Positions 46,301 through 56,400 of a stretch of 64,000 bases of DNA are shown one piece after another. Each line of letters starts with the position of its first letter. Positions within the stretch are counted from its first letter, which is position 1. Source of the stretch: Arenicola marina (Eukaryota > Annelida > Polychaeta > Arenicolidae); NCBI GenBank assembly GCA_964019135.1, contig OZ025249.1, positions 16,393,088 through 16,457,087 of the forward strand, read 5' to 3'. The position numbers and the translations under genes were made by a program. The notes beneath the pieces were generated by a model. It had not been told where the DNA came from and did no database searches. It saw only the letters and a list, made by a program, of their open reading frames with translations.

Positions 46301-47214
46301 CCTTCGTCTGCCCTGAATGGAAGACCTGCTGGGGTGAGGGTGGGGGAGGGGAGGAGAGGGGGTCTCGAAAATAAGACCCACACCCTGGACTTACGAGATA
46401 TCGAGTACATTAATTTCGAGTGCCTCCTAATTAACCGGATGGGGTATGATGGCAGTCTTCAGTCTCCTGCTTGTGTTACCGTAGGCGCCATGGATACCTT
46501 CGCACGAGGACTGAAAAACGCCGCCAAAATGGCTGACGACGGCATCTTGCAAGCGGCGTTACAGGTAAACGTTGTCCCTCACACACCAATCTATCCACAT
46601 GTCGCTCCGATACTTCTCATGATAGATTGCAACCATGCTGTATATCTTTGACACTCTGAACCACCTAGCAGATATAGCCATTATTAATATACTTGTGGTC
46701 ATTTTAACCTTGGAATTCTTGGAATTCGGGGGTGATCTGCAGGAGGACGCCAGAGTTGGTGTGATCGTATTTAAGCTGTTTTGTGCGAGTTACCACTGTC
46801 CATCTTCATCGCTTTTTAAAATATTGAGTAGTGTATATGATATTTAATAACTTACATTAAATTAAGGATCGACTGAGGATAACTTCTTTGTATCGGGATA
46901 AGGTTAGATTCTGAGGTGGAACATTTGCTCGTAAAATTAAAGCCTGTATTGCGAAGCTGCTTATGAATCATAATCTTTAGGTCTACAGAGGACTTCGAAG
47001 AGCAAAACCCGGTGTGATGAAGTAAATATAAAACAAATTGCACGAAACAGAGGATATCATTTCCCCATACTTTTAATTCAGTAAATTACCATGTTATCAC
47101 CATTTATATATCTGATCTCAAAAAACATATTTTCTACAGGAAAGATACACGAGCTTCAACTCTGGTATCGGAGCTCAAATACAAGCTGGCACTGCCACTT
47201 TGGAAGACTGCGAG
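28253..47214 (+). CDS. xylA-like: xylose isomerase, 13 exons seen, 3' end outside the window
   Basis: It interconverts D-xylose and D-xylulose (and glucose/fructose) using two divalent metals. Exons: 28253-28325, 29601-29677, 29926-29998, 30614-30755, 31201-31338, 33296-33405, 33677-33772, 34127-34210, 34532-34658, 37671-37776, 46100-46202, 46485-46564, 47140-47214. They total 1284 bp = 428 codons, with all phases matching. Family signatures are FHDRDISPEG and [10 protein letters not shown], plus WGGREGY. The catalytic residues are His120 and Asp123. The metal ligands are Glu251, Glu287, His290, Asp315, Asp326, Asp328 and Asp358. All nine equal E. coli XylA positions plus 19, so the enzyme should be active. 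The N-terminal extension fits class II enzymes. About 30 C-terminal residues are missing, because exon 14 lies beyond the array that starts at 47500. There is no signal peptide, so a cytosolic location is likely. The many introns rule out bacterial contamination. Confidence 0.97.
28326..29600 (+). other. xylose isomerase intron 1
   Basis: 1275-bp intron. Overlapping short frames at 28334-28652 read on both strands and show no domain. I see no other feature. Confidence 0.75.
29601..29677 (+). CDS. xylA-like: xylose isomerase exon 2
   Basis: Acceptor TTATATAG, donor TGTGAG|GTAAAA. It encodes [12 protein letters not shown] and [10 protein letters not shown], the conserved start of the isomerase fold (I-x-Y, F-K-x-Y-N). 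Confidence 0.95.
29926..29998 (+). CDS. xylA-like: xylose isomerase exon 3
   Basis: Acceptor CTTCATGCAG, donor AACAG|GTAAAG. It encodes [19 protein letters not shown], a block highly conserved in class II enzymes. Confidence 0.97.
29999..30613 (+). other. xylose isomerase intron 3
   Basis: 615-bp AT-rich intron. I see nothing else in it. Confidence 0.75.
30614..30755 (+). CDS. xylA-like: xylose isomerase exon 4 (catalytic His)
   Basis: Acceptor TTGTTTAAG, donor GACAG|GTGGGT. It encodes [32 protein letters not shown], ending with catalytic His120. It ends in phase 2. Confidence 0.96.
30756..31200 (+). other. xylose isomerase intron 4
   Basis: 445-bp AT-rich intron. I see nothing else in it. 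Confidence 0.75.
31201..31338 (+). CDS. xylA-like: xylose isomerase exon 5
   Basis: Acceptor CACTATCCAG; first donor CATCCCAG|GTATGT. It encodes [19 protein letters not shown] (catalytic Asp123) and [13 protein letters not shown]. The last 30 bases and the donor seed the 42-bp array downstream. Using the first donor gives [12 protein letters not shown] on joining exon 6, which matches the family with no insertion. Confidence 0.96.
31309..33022 (+). repeat. 42-bp array copying the xylose isomerase exon 5 donor (about 40 units)
   Basis: The exon end CACGTGTAACCTGTTTGCTC, then ATCCCAG|GTATGT, is followed by about 40 further copies. Each runs from GTATGTACTGTGGACCACGT to ATCCCAG. A few units are 41 bp (GTATGTATGGGGACC). 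Each unit holds a donor-like AG|GTATGT, a branch-like GTAAC, a pyrimidine-rich tract before CAG, and the palindrome CACGTG. In the exon frame the first two units are open (14 codons each); a G-to-A change then gives TGA at 31433-31435. It fills most of the 1957-bp intron 5. Confidence 0.97.
33296..33405 (+). CDS. xylA-like: xylose isomerase exon 6
   Basis: Acceptor ACTTTCCAG, donor TTTTG|GTAGGT. It encodes [20 protein letters not shown] and KKLGAENF. Confidence 0.97.
33406..33676 (+). other. xylose isomerase intron 6
   Basis: 271-bp intron with no other feature seen. Confidence 0.75.
33677..33772 (+). CDS. xylA-like: xylose isomerase exon 7
   Basis: Acceptor GTTCGACAG, donor GTCG|GTATGT. 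It encodes [16 protein letters not shown] and [16 protein letters not shown] is a family hallmark near the active site. Confidence 0.97.
34051..34186 (+). repeat. 68-bp duplication of the exon 8 acceptor and exon head
   Basis: TCACGGTAG followed by CGTACAAGAAGAA, then GGCTTTAAAGGTCAACTG and ATAGAACCTA, occurs at 34050 and again 68 bp later. The first copy changes Ile to Thr and Leu to Phe and runs out after EP. Because 68 is not divisible by 3, use of the upstream acceptor would shift the frame. Confidence 0.92.
34127..34210 (+). CDS. xylA-like: xylose isomerase exon 8
   Basis: Acceptor TCACGGTAG at 34118-34126, donor CTATG|GTGAGA. It encodes [20 protein letters not shown] (metal ligand Glu251) and TKHQYDY. 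A partial copy of its head and acceptor lies 68 bp upstream. This downstream copy is the one that stays in frame. Confidence 0.94.
34211..34531 (+). other. xylose isomerase intron 8
   Basis: 321-bp AT-rich intron. I see nothing else in it. Confidence 0.75.
34532..34658 (+). CDS. xylA-like: xylose isomerase exon 9
   Basis: Acceptor TTATCACAG, donor GCCAA|GTGAGT. It encodes [20 protein letters not shown] then NHTTLAGH; Glu287 and His290 are metal ligands. Confidence 0.97.
34978..36719. mobile_element. 1.74-kb element with 25-bp perfect TIRs in xylose isomerase intron 9
   Basis: GTGACGTCACAAGATGAACC plus GGTTT at 34978-35002 is exactly inverted at 36695-36719. The TIR contains the self-complementary GTGACGTCAC, a CRE-type core. 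The inside has no transposase I can recognise (short frames at 35404-35613 and 35893-36162 show no domain), so it is probably non-autonomous. Outside the TIRs GATTC and AAATC are partly complementary; no clear target duplication. Confidence 0.75.
36720..37354 (+). other. xylose isomerase intron 9, right part
   Basis: Intron sequence between the TIR element and the SINE. No gene or other repeat is seen. Confidence 0.6.
37356..37448 (-). mobile_element. tRNA-derived SINE head
   Basis: On the minus strand, GGATAGCTCAGTGGGTTAGAG (37440-37420, A box) is followed by a strong hairpin AGAGCCCTC/GAGGGCTCT and then GGTGATTCGAGCCC (37369-37356, B box). The A-to-B interval and lack of acceptor pairing argue against a working tRNA gene. 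It differs from the SINE at 11041-11185. Confidence 0.7.
37671..37776 (+). CDS. xylA-like: xylose isomerase exon 10
   Basis: Acceptor CCTCGCCAG, donor ATGAAG|GTGGGT. It encodes [12 protein letters not shown] and [10 protein letters not shown]; Asp315, Asp326 and Asp328 are metal ligands. It ends in phase 0. Confidence 0.97.
37777..38740 (+). other. xylose isomerase intron 10, left part
   Basis: It holds degenerate 18-20-bp repeats at about 37993-38085 (GAAGCTGGTTCTTG, GGCGGGTTCTTGTTATCAAG, AAGGTGGGTTATTGTC, ATGGTGGGCTA). These vaguely echo the exon 10 donor ATGAAG|GTGGGT. A closer echo, GTCATGAAGGTGAG, lies near 38308. No coding sequence is supported. Confidence 0.55.
38741..38868. repeat. 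intronic segment shared with intron 11, copy 1
   Basis: About 130 bp highly similar to 46327-46462: TGCTGGGGTG, GGGAGGAGAGGGGG, AATAAGACCCACACCCTGGA, GGGTATGATGGCAGTCTTCA. The two copies flank the 49-bp array in the same orientation. Confidence 0.9.
38976..45485. repeat. 49-bp GC-rich array in xylose isomerase intron 10 (about 130 units)
   Basis: The plus-strand unit contains GACAACTGCCCCACCCCC, GGACATTGATACCCCGGGCA and ATGACACCCCG. Common variants are ACACCC/ACGCCC, CCCGG/CCAGA and CCCCG/CCCTG. Units carry a CCCGGG site. Some units are shortened (for example CCCCGGGCAATGACACCCCG directly repeated near 39100 and 41395). Because 49 is not a multiple of 3 and the minus strand lacks stops, all three minus frames stay open for up to 1389 codons; none is a gene. 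Confidence 0.97.
45486..46099 (+). other. xylose isomerase intron 10, right part
   Basis: Unique sequence between the 49-bp array and exon 11. Frames at 45714-45923 have no domain. Nothing else is seen. Confidence 0.65.
46100..46202 (+). CDS. xylA-like: xylose isomerase exon 11
   Basis: Acceptor GTGTTGCAG, donor ATAG|GTAAGA. It encodes [20 protein letters not shown] (ligand Asp358) and DMFIAHI. It lies 600 bp after the 49-bp array. Confidence 0.97.
46327..46462. repeat. intronic segment shared with intron 10, copy 2
   Basis: Partner of 38741-38868. This copy ends 22 bp before the exon 12 acceptor, within intron 11. Confidence 0.9.
46485..46564 (+). CDS. xylA-like: xylose isomerase exon 12
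   Basis: Acceptor GTTACCGTAG, donor TTACAG|GTAAAC. It encodes [20 protein letters not shown] and ILQAALQ. Confidence 0.96.
46565..47139 (+). other. xylose isomerase intron 12
   Basis: 575-bp AT-rich intron. I see nothing else in it. Confidence 0.75.
47140..47214 (+). CDS. xylA-like: xylose isomerase exon 13
   Basis: Acceptor TTTTCTACAG, donor GAG|GTAAGC. It encodes [19 protein letters not shown] and ends in phase 0. Comparison with the family length implies one more exon of about 30 codons. Confidence 0.95.
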
Positions 47215-47499
47215 GTAAGCTTTTCCCCAACTACCTTTATATTTATTATACCTTTGTAAGTGCATAGGCGGATATGCATGGCTCCGGCCTATAATGGGTG
47301 GTTCTGCTCTCACTGAGACTCCGTATTACAATGGTTTCTTGAAAACGTATTGTAGTGGCATCGTGACTTCGAGAATCTGGCCATACGCTTACCATGCAAT
47401 GTCGCCATCTAACGGCTGTACATGCAGAGAACCTTCATCCTCGGGTAGCGAGAGATGTTTCTGAAAGACATCTCAGCGGCTTTTAGACAGTCTAAGACC
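47215..47499 (+). other. xylose isomerase intron 13, proximal unique part
   Basis: 285 bp between the exon 13 donor and the 45-47-bp array. There is no sign of the missing last exon here. Confidence 0.65.
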
Positions 47500-50400
47500 C
47501 ACACCACACCCACAGCTCCATTACACAGGCACGGTGATAACGCCCACACCACACCCACAGCTCCATTACACAGACACACGGTGATACCGCCCACACCACA
47601 CCCACAGCTCCATTACATAGACACACGGTGATACCGCTCACACCACACCCACAGCTCCATTACACTGACACACTGTGATACCGCCCACACCACACCCACA
47701 GCTCCATTACACTCACACACGGTGATACCGCCCACACCACACCCACAGCTCCATTACACAGACACACGGCGATACCGCCCACACCACACCCACAGCTCCA
47801 TTACACTGACACACTGTGATACCGCCCACACCGCACCCACAGCTCCATTACACTCACACACGGTGATACCGCCCACATTACACCCACAGCTCCATTACAG
47901 ACACACGGTGATACCGCCCACACCACACCCACAGCTCCATTACACAGGCACGGCGATACCGCCCACACCACACCCACACTTCCATTACAAAGACACGGCG
48001 ATACCGCCCACACCACACCCACACTTCCATTACACAGACACAGTGATACCGCCCACACCACACCCACAGCTCCATTACGCAGACACACGGTGATACCGCC
48101 CACAACACCCCACAGCTCCATTACGCAGACACACGGTGATACCGCCCACACCACCCCACAGCTCCATTACAGACACACGGTGATACCGCCCACACCACAC
48201 CCACAGCTCCATTACACAGACACGGCGATACCGCCCACACCACACCCACACTTCCATTACACAGACACGGCGATACCGCCCACACCACACCCACACTTCC
48301 ATTACACAGACACACAGTGATACCGCCCACACCACACCCACAGCTCCATTACACAGACACACGGCGATACCGCCCACACCACACCCACAGCTCCATTACA
48401 CAGACACACGGCGATACCGCCCACACCACACCCACAGCTCCATTACACAGACACACGGCGATACCGCCCACACCACACCCACACTTCCATTACACAGACA
48501 CACAGTGATACCGCCCACACCACACCCAAACTTCCATTACACAGACACACAGTGATACCGCCCACACCACACCCACAGCTCCATTACACTGACACACGGT
48601 GATACCGCCCACACCACACCCACACTTCCATTACACAGACACGGCGATACCGCCCACACCACACCCACAGCTCCATTACACAGACACACGGCGATACCGC
48701 CCACCCCACACCCACAGCTCTATTACACAGACACGGCGATACCGCCCACACCACACCCACAGCTCCATTACACAGACACACGGCGATACCGCCCACACCA
48801 CACCCACAGCTCCATTACACAGACACGGTGATACCGCCCACACCACACCCACAGCTCCATTACACAGACACGGTGATACCGCCCACACCACACCCACAGC
48901 TCCATTACACAGACACACGGTGATACCGCCCACCCCACACCCACAGCTCTATTACACAGACACGGCGATACCGCCCACACCACACCCACAGCTCCATTAC
49001 ACAGACACACGGCGATACCGCCCACACCACACCCACAGCTCCATTACACAGACACGGTGATACCGCCCACACCACACCCACAGCTCCATTACACAGACAC
49101 GGTGATACCGCCCACACCACACCCACAGCTCCATTACACAGACACACGGCGATACCGCCCACCCCACCCCCACAGCTCTATTACACAGACACGGCGATAC
49201 CGCCCACACCACACCCACAGCTCCATTACACAGACACACGGCGATACCGCCCACACCACACCCACAGCTCCATTACACAGACACGGTGATACCGCCCACA
49301 CCACACCCACAGCTCCATTACACAGACACGGTGATACCGCCCACACCACACCCACAGCTCCATTACACAGACACAGTGATACCGCCCACACCACACCCAC
49401 AGCTCCATTACACAGACACACGGTGATACCTCCCACACCACACCCACAGCTCTATTACACAGACACACGGTGATACCGCCCACACCACACCCACAGCTCC
49501 ATTACACAGACACGGTGATACCGCCCACACCACGCCCACAGCTCCATTACACAGACATGGTGATACCGCCCACACCACCCCACAGCTCTATTACACAGAC
49601 ACACGGTGATACCTCCCACATCACACCCACAGCTCCATTACACAGACACACAGTGATACCGGCCACACCACACCCACAGCTCTATTACACAGACACACAG
49701 TGATACCGCCCACACCACACCCACAGCTCCATTACACTGACACACGGTGATACCGCCCACACCACACCCACAGCTCTATTACACAGACACACGGTGATAC
49801 CTCCCACACCACCCCACAGCTCTATTACACAGACACACGGTGATACCGCCCACACCACACCCACAGCTCCATTACACAGACACACGGTAATACCGCCCAC
49901 ACCACACCCACACTTCCATTACACAGACACACGGTGATACTGCCCACACCACACCCACAGCTCCATTACACAGACACAGTGATACCGCCCACACCACACC
50001 CACAGCTCCATTACACAGACACACAGTGATACCGGCCACACCACACCCACAGCTCCATTACACTGACACACGGTGATACCGCCCACACCACACCCACAGC
50101 TCCATTACACAGACACGGTGATACCGCCCACACCACACCCACAGCTCCATTACACTGACACACGATGATACCGCCCACACCACCCCACATCTCCATTACA
50201 CTGACACACTGTGATACCGCCCACACCAGACCCACAGCTCCATTACACAGACACAGTGATACCGGCCACACCACACCCACAGCTCCATTACACTGACACA
50301 CTGTGATACCGCCCACACCACCCCACAGCTCCATTACAAAGACACACAGTGATACCGCCCACACCACCCCACAGCTCCATTACACTGACACGGTGATACC

Positions 50401-53400
50401 GCCCACACCACACCCACAGCTCCATTGCACTGACACACTGTGATACCGCCCACACCACACCCACAGCTCCATTACACAGACACGGTGATACCGCCCACAC
50501 CACACCCAGAGCTCCATTACACAGACACACGGTGATACCGCCCACACCACACCTACAGCTCCATTACACAGACACACAGTGATACCGGCCACACCACACC
50601 CACAGCTCCATTACACAGACACACGGTGATACCGCCCACACCACACCCACAGCTCCATTACACTGACACACGATGATACCGCCCACACCACACCCACAGC
50701 TCCATTACACAGACACAGTGATACCGCCCACACCACACCCATAGCTCCATTACACAGACACACAGTGATACCGGCCACACCACACCCACAGCTCCATTAC
50801 ACAGACACACAGTGATACCGCCCACACCACACCCACAGCTCCATTACACAGACACACGGTGATACCGGCCACACCACACCCACAGCTCCATTACACAGAC
50901 ACACGGTGATACCGGCCACACCACACCCACAGATCCATTACACAGACACACAGTGATACCGCCCACACCACACCCACAGCTCCATTACACAGACACACGG
51001 TGATACCAGCCACACCACACCCACAGCTCCATTACACAGACACACGGTGATACCGGCCACACCACACCCACATCTCCATTACACAGACACACAGTGATAC
51101 CGCCCACACCACACCCACAGCTCCATTACACAGACACACGGTGATACCGGCCACACCACACCCACAGCTCCATTACACAGACACACAGTGATACCGCCCA
51201 CACCACACCCACAGCTCCATTACACAGACACACGGTGATACCGCCCACACCACACCCACAGCTCCATTACACTGACACACGGTGATACCGCCCACACCAC
51301 ACCCACAGCTTCATTACACAGACACAGTGATGCCGCCCACACCACACCCATAGCTCCATTACACAGACACACAGTGATACCGGCCACACCACACCCACAG
51401 CTCCATTACACAAACACACAGTGATACCGCCCACACCACACCCACAGCTCCATTACACAGACACACGGTGATACCGCCCACACCACACCCACAGCTCTAT
51501 TACACAGACACACGGTGATACCGCCCACACCACCCCACAGCTCCATTACACAGACACACGGTGATACCGCCCACACCACCCCACAGCTCCATTACACAGA
51601 CACACGGTGATACCGCCCACACCACACCCACAGCTCTATTACACAGACACACAGTGATACCGCCCACACCACACCCACAGCTCCATTACACAGACACACA
51701 GTGATACCGGCCACACCACCCCACAGTTCCATTACACTGACACACGGTGATACCGCCCACACCACACCCACAGCTCCATTACACTGACACGGCGATACCG
51801 CCCACACCACACCCACACTTCCATTACACAGACACGGTGATACCGCCCACACCACACCCACAGCTCCATTACACAGACACGGTGATACCGCCCACACCAC
51901 CCCACAGCTCTATTACACAGACACACGGTGATACTTCCCACATCACACCCACAGCTCCATTACACAGACACACAGTGATACCGGCCACACCACACCCACA
52001 GCTCTATTACACAGACACACAGTGATACCGCCCACACCACACCCACAGTTCCATTACACTGACACACGGTGATACCGCCCACACCACACCCACAGCTCTA
52101 TTACACAGACACACGGTGATACCTCCCACACCACACCCACAGCTCTATTACACAGACACACGGTGATACCGCCCACACCACACCCACAGCTCCATTACAC
52201 AGACACACGGTGATACCGCCCACACCACACCCACACTTCCATTACACAGACACACGGTGATACCGCCCACACCACACCCACAGCTCCATTACACAGACAC
52301 AGTGATACCGCCCACACCACAACCACAGCTCCATTACACAGACACACAGTGATACCGGCCACACCACACCCACAGCTCCATTACACTGACACACGGTGAT
52401 ACCGCCCACACCACACCCACAGCTCCATTACACAGACACGGTGATACCGCCCACACCACACCCACAGCTCCATTACACTGACACACGATGATACCGCCCA
52501 CACCACCCCACAGCTCCATTGCACTGACACACTGTGATACCGCCCACACCAGACCCACAGCTCCATTACACAGACACAGTGATACCGGCCACACCACACC
52601 CACAGCTCCATTACACTGACACACTGTGATACCGCCCACACCACCCCACAGCTCCATTACACAGACACACAGTGATACCGCCCACACCACCCCACAGCTC
52701 CATTACACTGACACGGTGATACCGCCCACACCACACCCACAGCTCCATTGCACTGACACACTGTGATACCGCCCACACCACACCCACAGCTCCATTACAC
52801 AGACACAGTGATACCGCCCACACCACACCCATAGCTCCATTACACAGACACACAGTGATACCGGCCACACCACACCCACAGCTCCATTACACAGACACAC
52901 AGTGATACCGCCCACACCACACCCACAGCTCCATTACACAGACACACGGTGATACCGGCCACACCACACCCACAGCTCCATTACACAGACACACGGTGAT
53001 ACCGGCCACACCACACCCACAGCTCCATTACACAGACACACAGTGATACCGGCCACACCACACCCACAGCTCCATTACACAGACACACGGTGATACCGCC
53101 CACACCACACCCACAGCTCCATTACACTGACACACGGTGATACCGACCACACCACACCCACAGCTCCATTACACAGACACAGTGATGCCGCCCACACCAC
53201 ACCCATAGCTCAATTACACAGACACACAGTGATACCGCCCACACCACCCCACAGCTCCATTACACTGACACGGTGATACCGCCCACACCACACCCACAGC
53301 TCCATTGCACTGACACACTGTGATACCGCCCACACCACACCCACAGCTCCATTACACAGACACGGTGATACCGCCCACACCACACCCAGAGCTCCATTAC

Positions 53401-56400
53401 ACAGACACACGGTGATACCGCCCACACCACACCCACAGCTCCATCACACAGACACACTGTGATACCGGCCACACCACACCCACAGCTCCATTACACAGAC
53501 ACTCGGTGATACCGCCCACACCACACCCACAGCTCCATTACACTGACACACGGTGATACCGCCCACACCACACCCACAGCTCCATTACACAGACACAGTG
53601 ATACCGCCCACACCACCCCATAGCTCAATTACACAGAGACACAGTGATACCGGCCACACCACACCCACAGCTCCATTACACAGACACACAGTGATACCGC
53701 CCACACCACACCCACAGCTCCATTACACAGACACACGGTGATACCGCCCACACCACACCCACAGCTCCATTACACAGACACACGGTGATACCGGCCACAC
53801 CACACCCACAGCTCCATTACACTGACACACGGTGATACCGCCCACACCACACCCACAGCTCCATTACACAGACACACTGTGATACCGCCCACACCACACC
53901 CACAGCTCCATTACACAGACACACGGTGATACCGCCCACACCACACCCACAGCTCCATTACACAGACACACAGTGATACCGCCCACACCACACCCACAGC
54001 TCCATTACACAGACACACTGTGATACCGGCCACACCACACCCACAGCTCCATTACACAGACACACGGTGATACCGGCCACACCACACCCACAGCTCCATT
54101 ACACAGACACACAGTGATACCGCCCACACCACACCCACAGCTCCATTACACAGACACACGGTGATACCGGCCACACCACACCCACAGCTCCATTACACAG
54201 ACACACAGTGATACCGGCCACACCACACCCACAGCTCCATTACACAGACACACAGTGATACCGCCCACACCACCCCATAGCTCAATTACACAGACACACA
54301 GTGATAGCGGCCACACCACACCCACAGCTCCATTACACAGACACACAGTGATACCGCCCACACCACACCCACAGCTCCATTACACAGACACACAGTGATA
54401 CCGCCCACACCACCCCATAGCTCAATTACACAGACACACAGTGATACCGGCCACACCACACCCACAGCTCCATTACACAGACACACAGTGATACCGCCCA
54501 CACCACACCCACAGCTCCATTACACAGACACACGGTGATACCGCCCACACCACACCCACAGCTCAATTACACAGACACACGGTGATACCGGCCACACCAC
54601 ACCCACAGCTCCATTACACAGACACATAGTGATACCGCCCACACCACGCCCACAGCTCCATTACACAGACACACAGTGATACCGCCCACACCACCCCATA
54701 GCTCAATTACACAGACACACAGTGATAGCGGCCACACCACACTCACAGCTCCATTACACAGACACACAGTGATACCGCCCACACCACACCCACAGCTCCA
54801 TTACACAGACACACAGTGATACCGCCCACACCACCCCATAGCTCAATTACACAGAGACACAGTGATACCGGCCACACCACACCCACAGCTCCATTACACA
54901 GACACACAGTGATACCGCCCACACCACACCCACAGCTCCATTACACAGACACACGGTGATACCGCCCACACCACACCCACAGCTCTATTACACAGACACA
55001 CGGTGATACCGCCCACACCACACCCACAGCTCTATTACACAGACACACGGTGATACCGCCCACACCACACCCACAGCTCTATTACACAGACACACGGTGA
55101 TACCGCCCACACCACACCCACAGCTCCATTACACAGACACACGGTGATACCGCCCACACCACCCCAGAGCTCCATTACACAGACACACGGTGATACCGCC
55201 CACACCACACCCACAGCTCCATTACACAGACACACAGTGATACCGGCCACACCACCCCACAGCTCCATTACACTGACACACGGTGATACCGCCCACACCA
55301 CACCCACAGCTCCATTACACTGACACGGCGATACCGCCCACACCACACCCACACTTCCATTACACAGACACAGTGATACCGCCCACACCACACTCACAGC
55401 TCCATTACACTGACACACGGCGATACCGCCCACCCCACACCCACAGCTCCATTACACAGACACGGTGATACCGCCCACACCACACCCACAGCTCCATTAC
55501 ACAGACATATAGTGATACCGGCCACACCACACCCAGAGCTTCATTACACAGACACACGGTGATACCGGCCACACCACCCCACAGCTCCATTACACAGACA
55601 CATGGTGATACCGCCCACACCACACCCACAGCTCCATTACACAGACACACAGTGATATCGCCCACACCACCCCACAGCTCCATTACACAGACACACGGTG
55701 ATACTGCCCACACCACACCCACAGCTCCATTACACCAACACGGCGATACCGCCCACACCACACCCACACTTCCATTACACAGACACGGCGATACCGGCCA
55801 CACCACACCCACACTTCCATTACACAGACACAGTGATACCGCCCACACCACACCCACAGCTCCATTACACAGACACGGTGATACCGCCCACACCACCCCA
55901 CAGCTCCATTACACAGACACAGTGATATCGCCCACACCACACCCACAGCTCCATTACACAGACACACAGTGATACCGCCCACACCACCCCACAGCTCCAT
56001 TACACAGACACACGGTGATACCGCCCACACCACCCCACAGCTCCATTACACAGACACACAGTGATACCGCCTACACCACCCCACAGCTCCATTACACAGA
56101 CACACGGTGATACCTCCCACACCACACCCACAGCTCCATTACACAGACACGGTGATACCGCCCACACCACACCCACAGCTCCATTACACAGACACAGTGA
56201 TACCGGCCACACCACACCCACAGCTCCATTACACAGACACGTTGATACCGCCCACACCACACCCACAGCTCCATTACACAGACATGGTGATACCGCCCAC
56301 CCCACACCCACAGCTCCATTACACAGACACGGCGATACCGCCCACACCACACCCACACTTCCATTACACAGACACAGTGATACCGCCCACACCACACCCA

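Noticed and set aside
28253..47214. Xylose isomerase as bacterial contamination
   Set aside because: The gene is split by at least 12 GT-AG introns with consistent phases.
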